NCBI GenBank assembly: GCA_003649715.1
Contig: QMSS01000057.1
Location: 1-8,984 of the forward strand
DNA from: Thermoplasmata archaeon
Lineage (GTDB): Archaea; Thermoplasmatota; E2; DHVEG-1
Direction of reading: 5' to 3'
DNA: 8,984 nucleotides
The position numbers were made by a program, and so were the translations under genes. The notes below the pieces were generated by a model that worked only from the letters and a program-made list of their open reading frames with translations, ran no database searches and was not told the origin of the DNA. Shown here in pieces: positions 7,862-8,984 of the stretch; position 1 is the stretch's first letter; each line of letters begins with the position of its first letter.

Positions 7862-8773
7862 TTATCTTTTTATTACAAAAACTATTGCTGCAATGCCTAT
7901 TATGATTATTATTGTTAAAACAACTATGAATATAATCAGATTATCAGAAGTGGTGTCATGGTTTTTGTCTGCGGCATTTCCGGTTATTGTAACTGTTGTG
8001 TAATCAGACTCTGTCAATCCTCCGCTGTCTGTCACAGTCAATGTCACATTGTATGTACCTGGATGACTGTATGCATGTGTTGCATTTGCAAAAATAGCAA
8101 AAGAGTTTTCTTCATTAAATGATTCGCCATCTCCAAAATCCCATGTCCATGTGTAGGGAGGAGTTCCTCCAATTATTCCAGCAGAAAAATTAATGTTTTC
8201 TCCCACTTTGCCGTCATATGGAGATTCAATGTATACTTCAAATGCATCAGATAAGATAATAAGATCCTCATACCATTCTGGCATATCGATGTCAGTAGTC
8301 CCAGCAGAAATGGAATCAAATGTTTCATTGGAACTAAGTAGGTCGAACCATACTGTTAACACATTGTTGTTTACGGAAAATGTTGATATGTTTTTCCATG
8401 AGCCTGACGAATAGGATAAATTACATGCTCCATTTACATAACGGATGATATATGATTCAGAAGATGTAGATAACTCTATATAATATAATACTAAATCGAT
8501 ATTGGTCATACCCTCCAGTATATCATTTATGTTTCCTCTGTCCTCAATTTCTCCTTTTACCTCCAATGTGATAGTAACTTCTTTACCCTCTCTATGATAA
8601 GTGAGAGATATAATATCAACATTAGGTTTTGATGTTGTGTATACCTGGTTGATGTAATCCATCACATCATTTTCAGGATCTGTTAATGTCTCTGTTTCAT
8701 CAGCCATGACAAACATAGGTGTATATGCTGCTAGAAATAGACATATCATTGCCAAGATAAACATTTTTCTCAT
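7862..8773 (-). CDS. Membrane-anchored surface protein with PKD domain
   Basis: The 303-residue product starts with a signal peptide (RKMF, hydrophobic core, likely cleavage after VMA at residue 24). Residues about 28-180 form a beta-rich domain that I cannot name with certainty; the opening DPENDVMD, the NVDIISLTY strand and alternating hydrophobic strands suggest a DOMON- or carbohydrate-binding-like sandwich. A PKD domain follows at about 181-264, with WDFGDG at 211-216, HAYSHPGTYNVTLTVTD at 233-249 and a last strand TTVTI. A short polar linker leads to one membrane helix (about 279-300) and the tail IKR, placing the domains outside the cell. About six N-glycosylation sequons are present. 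The start is supported by a perfect GGTGAT seven bases upstream. It is probably transcribed alone. A binding or adhesive role is inferred; no catalytic residues were recognised. Confidence 0.87.
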   Translation of the reverse strand: MRKMFILAMICLFLAAYTPMFVMADETETLTDPENDVMDYINQVYTTSKPNVDIISLTYHREGKEVTITLEVKGEIEDRGNINDILEGMTNIDLVLYYIELSTSSESYIIRYVNGACNLSYSSGSWKNISTFSVNNNVLTVWFDLLSSNETFDSISAGTTDIDMPEWYEDLIILSDAFEVYIESPYDGKVGENINFSAGIIGGTPPYTWTWDFGDGESFNEENSFAIFANATHAYSHPGTYNVTLTVTDSGGLTESDYTTVTITGNAADKNHDTTSDNLIIFIVVLTIIIIIGIAAIVFVIKR

Positions 8774-8780
8774 ACTTCAT

Positions 8781-8786
8781 ATCACC
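8781..8786 (-). promoter_or_regulatory. Ribosome binding site of the PKD surface-protein gene
   Basis: GGTGAT on the - strand lies 7 bases before the ATG at 8771-8773 and matches the archaeal anti-Shine-Dalgarno sequence. It favours this ATG over the out-of-frame ATG at 8778-8780. Confidence 0.75.
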
Positions 8787-8860
8787 AAATTCTTCTTTGA
8801 TTTTTGTCTACTTCTTTGTGTCTCCATTAAGAGATTTTTAGTACCCCATTATTTAATACC

Positions 8861-8870
8861 ATTATATAAG
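8861..8870 (-). promoter_or_regulatory. Candidate TATA box of the PKD surface-protein gene
   Basis: CTTATATAAT on the - strand is a close match to an archaeal TATA box. Transcription would start near 8840, giving a leader of roughly 65 bases that contains the GGTGAT ribosome binding site. The core is nearly symmetric, so orientation is set only by the neighbouring gene. Confidence 0.5.
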
Positions 8871-8925
8871 AATATTGCTATTGATGCTGTGTTGCATAAT
8901 TCAATAATGTTTAGTCTCTCATCTA

Positions 8926-8970
8926 CCCTGGGCTTTTTAATTTCCGATATAGCTATCCTGTAACCCAGGG
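8926..8970. repeat. Inverted repeat CCCTGGG / CCCAGGG
   Basis: Perfect 7-base arms at 8926-8932 and 8964-8970 are separated by 31 bases, and an 8-base palindrome ATAGCTAT (8949-8956) sits near the centre. The arms are GC-rich in AT-rich surroundings. It lies upstream of the PKD gene's putative TATA box and could be a protein-binding site, part of an RNA structure, or the end of something outside the window. Confidence 0.4.
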
Positions 8971-8984
8971 AAGCTCATGGGTCA

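Noticed and set aside
8706..8963. 85-codon + strand frame near the right edge
   Set aside because: It overlaps the signal-peptide end and promoter of the PKD gene, lacks a ribosome binding site, and encodes no recognisable protein.
8953..8984. Possible end of a - strand gene entering from the right (frame ending in TAG at 8953-8955)
   Set aside because: Only nine codons are visible, and an open stretch of that length carries no information.
8926..8984. Possible tRNA fragment at the right edge because of the GC-rich arms
   Set aside because: No GTTCRA T-loop or D-arm pattern is present, and the arm spacing does not fit a cloverleaf.

Overview
This window is most likely from an archaeon, probably a euryarchaeon related to Thermoplasmatota; the lineage is an inference. 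The clearest evidence is a complete archaeosine synthase gene (arcS/tgtA2), an archaeal tRNA-modification enzyme. Supporting evidence is the set of secreted or anchored surface proteins built from CARDB, PKD and Ig-like modules, TATA-like boxes at plausible distances from starts, Shine-Dalgarno sequences of the GGTGAT/GGAGG type, and AT-rich DNA with many ATA and AGA codons.

Layout. (1) Bases 1-1809, + strand: the 3' part of an alpha/beta-hydrolase of the CocE / X-Pro dipeptidyl-peptidase (S15) family with all catalytic residues and a C-terminal PKD-like domain. The 5' end lies outside the window. (2) Bases 1810-2182: an AT-rich intergenic region with TATA-like elements and a strong ribosome binding site for the next gene. 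(3) Bases 2183-5759, + strand: a tight three-gene operon in which both junctions are ATGA stop/start overlaps. It encodes a 1015-residue surface protein (signal peptide, four CARDB-like domains, a DUF2341-like module, Ig-like domains, a calcium-binding thrombospondin-3-like segment, one C-terminal membrane anchor), a 61-residue two-helix membrane protein, and a 116-residue cytoplasmic protein with two tandem four-cysteine zinc ribbons. (4) Bases 5779-7647, - strand: arcS, converging on the operon with a 19-base gap. (5) Bases 7648-7861: intergenic, with a purine/pyrimidine-asymmetric tract and the putative arcS promoter. (6) Bases 7862-8773, - strand: a surface protein with signal peptide, an unrecognised beta-rich domain, a PKD domain and a membrane anchor. 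(7) Bases 8774-8984: its promoter region and an inverted repeat near the window edge.

How the genes relate. Three of the six genes encode extracellular or cell-surface proteins: one hydrolase and two probable structural or adhesive proteins. This fits an organism that digests peptides or esters outside the cell, but no substrate can be assigned. The operon is the best candidate for an undescribed system, because it couples a large, densely glycosylatable surface protein to a tiny membrane protein and a cytosolic zinc-ribbon protein. ArcS looks like an unrelated housekeeping neighbour. I saw no tRNA, rRNA, CRISPR array, insertion sequence or attachment site.
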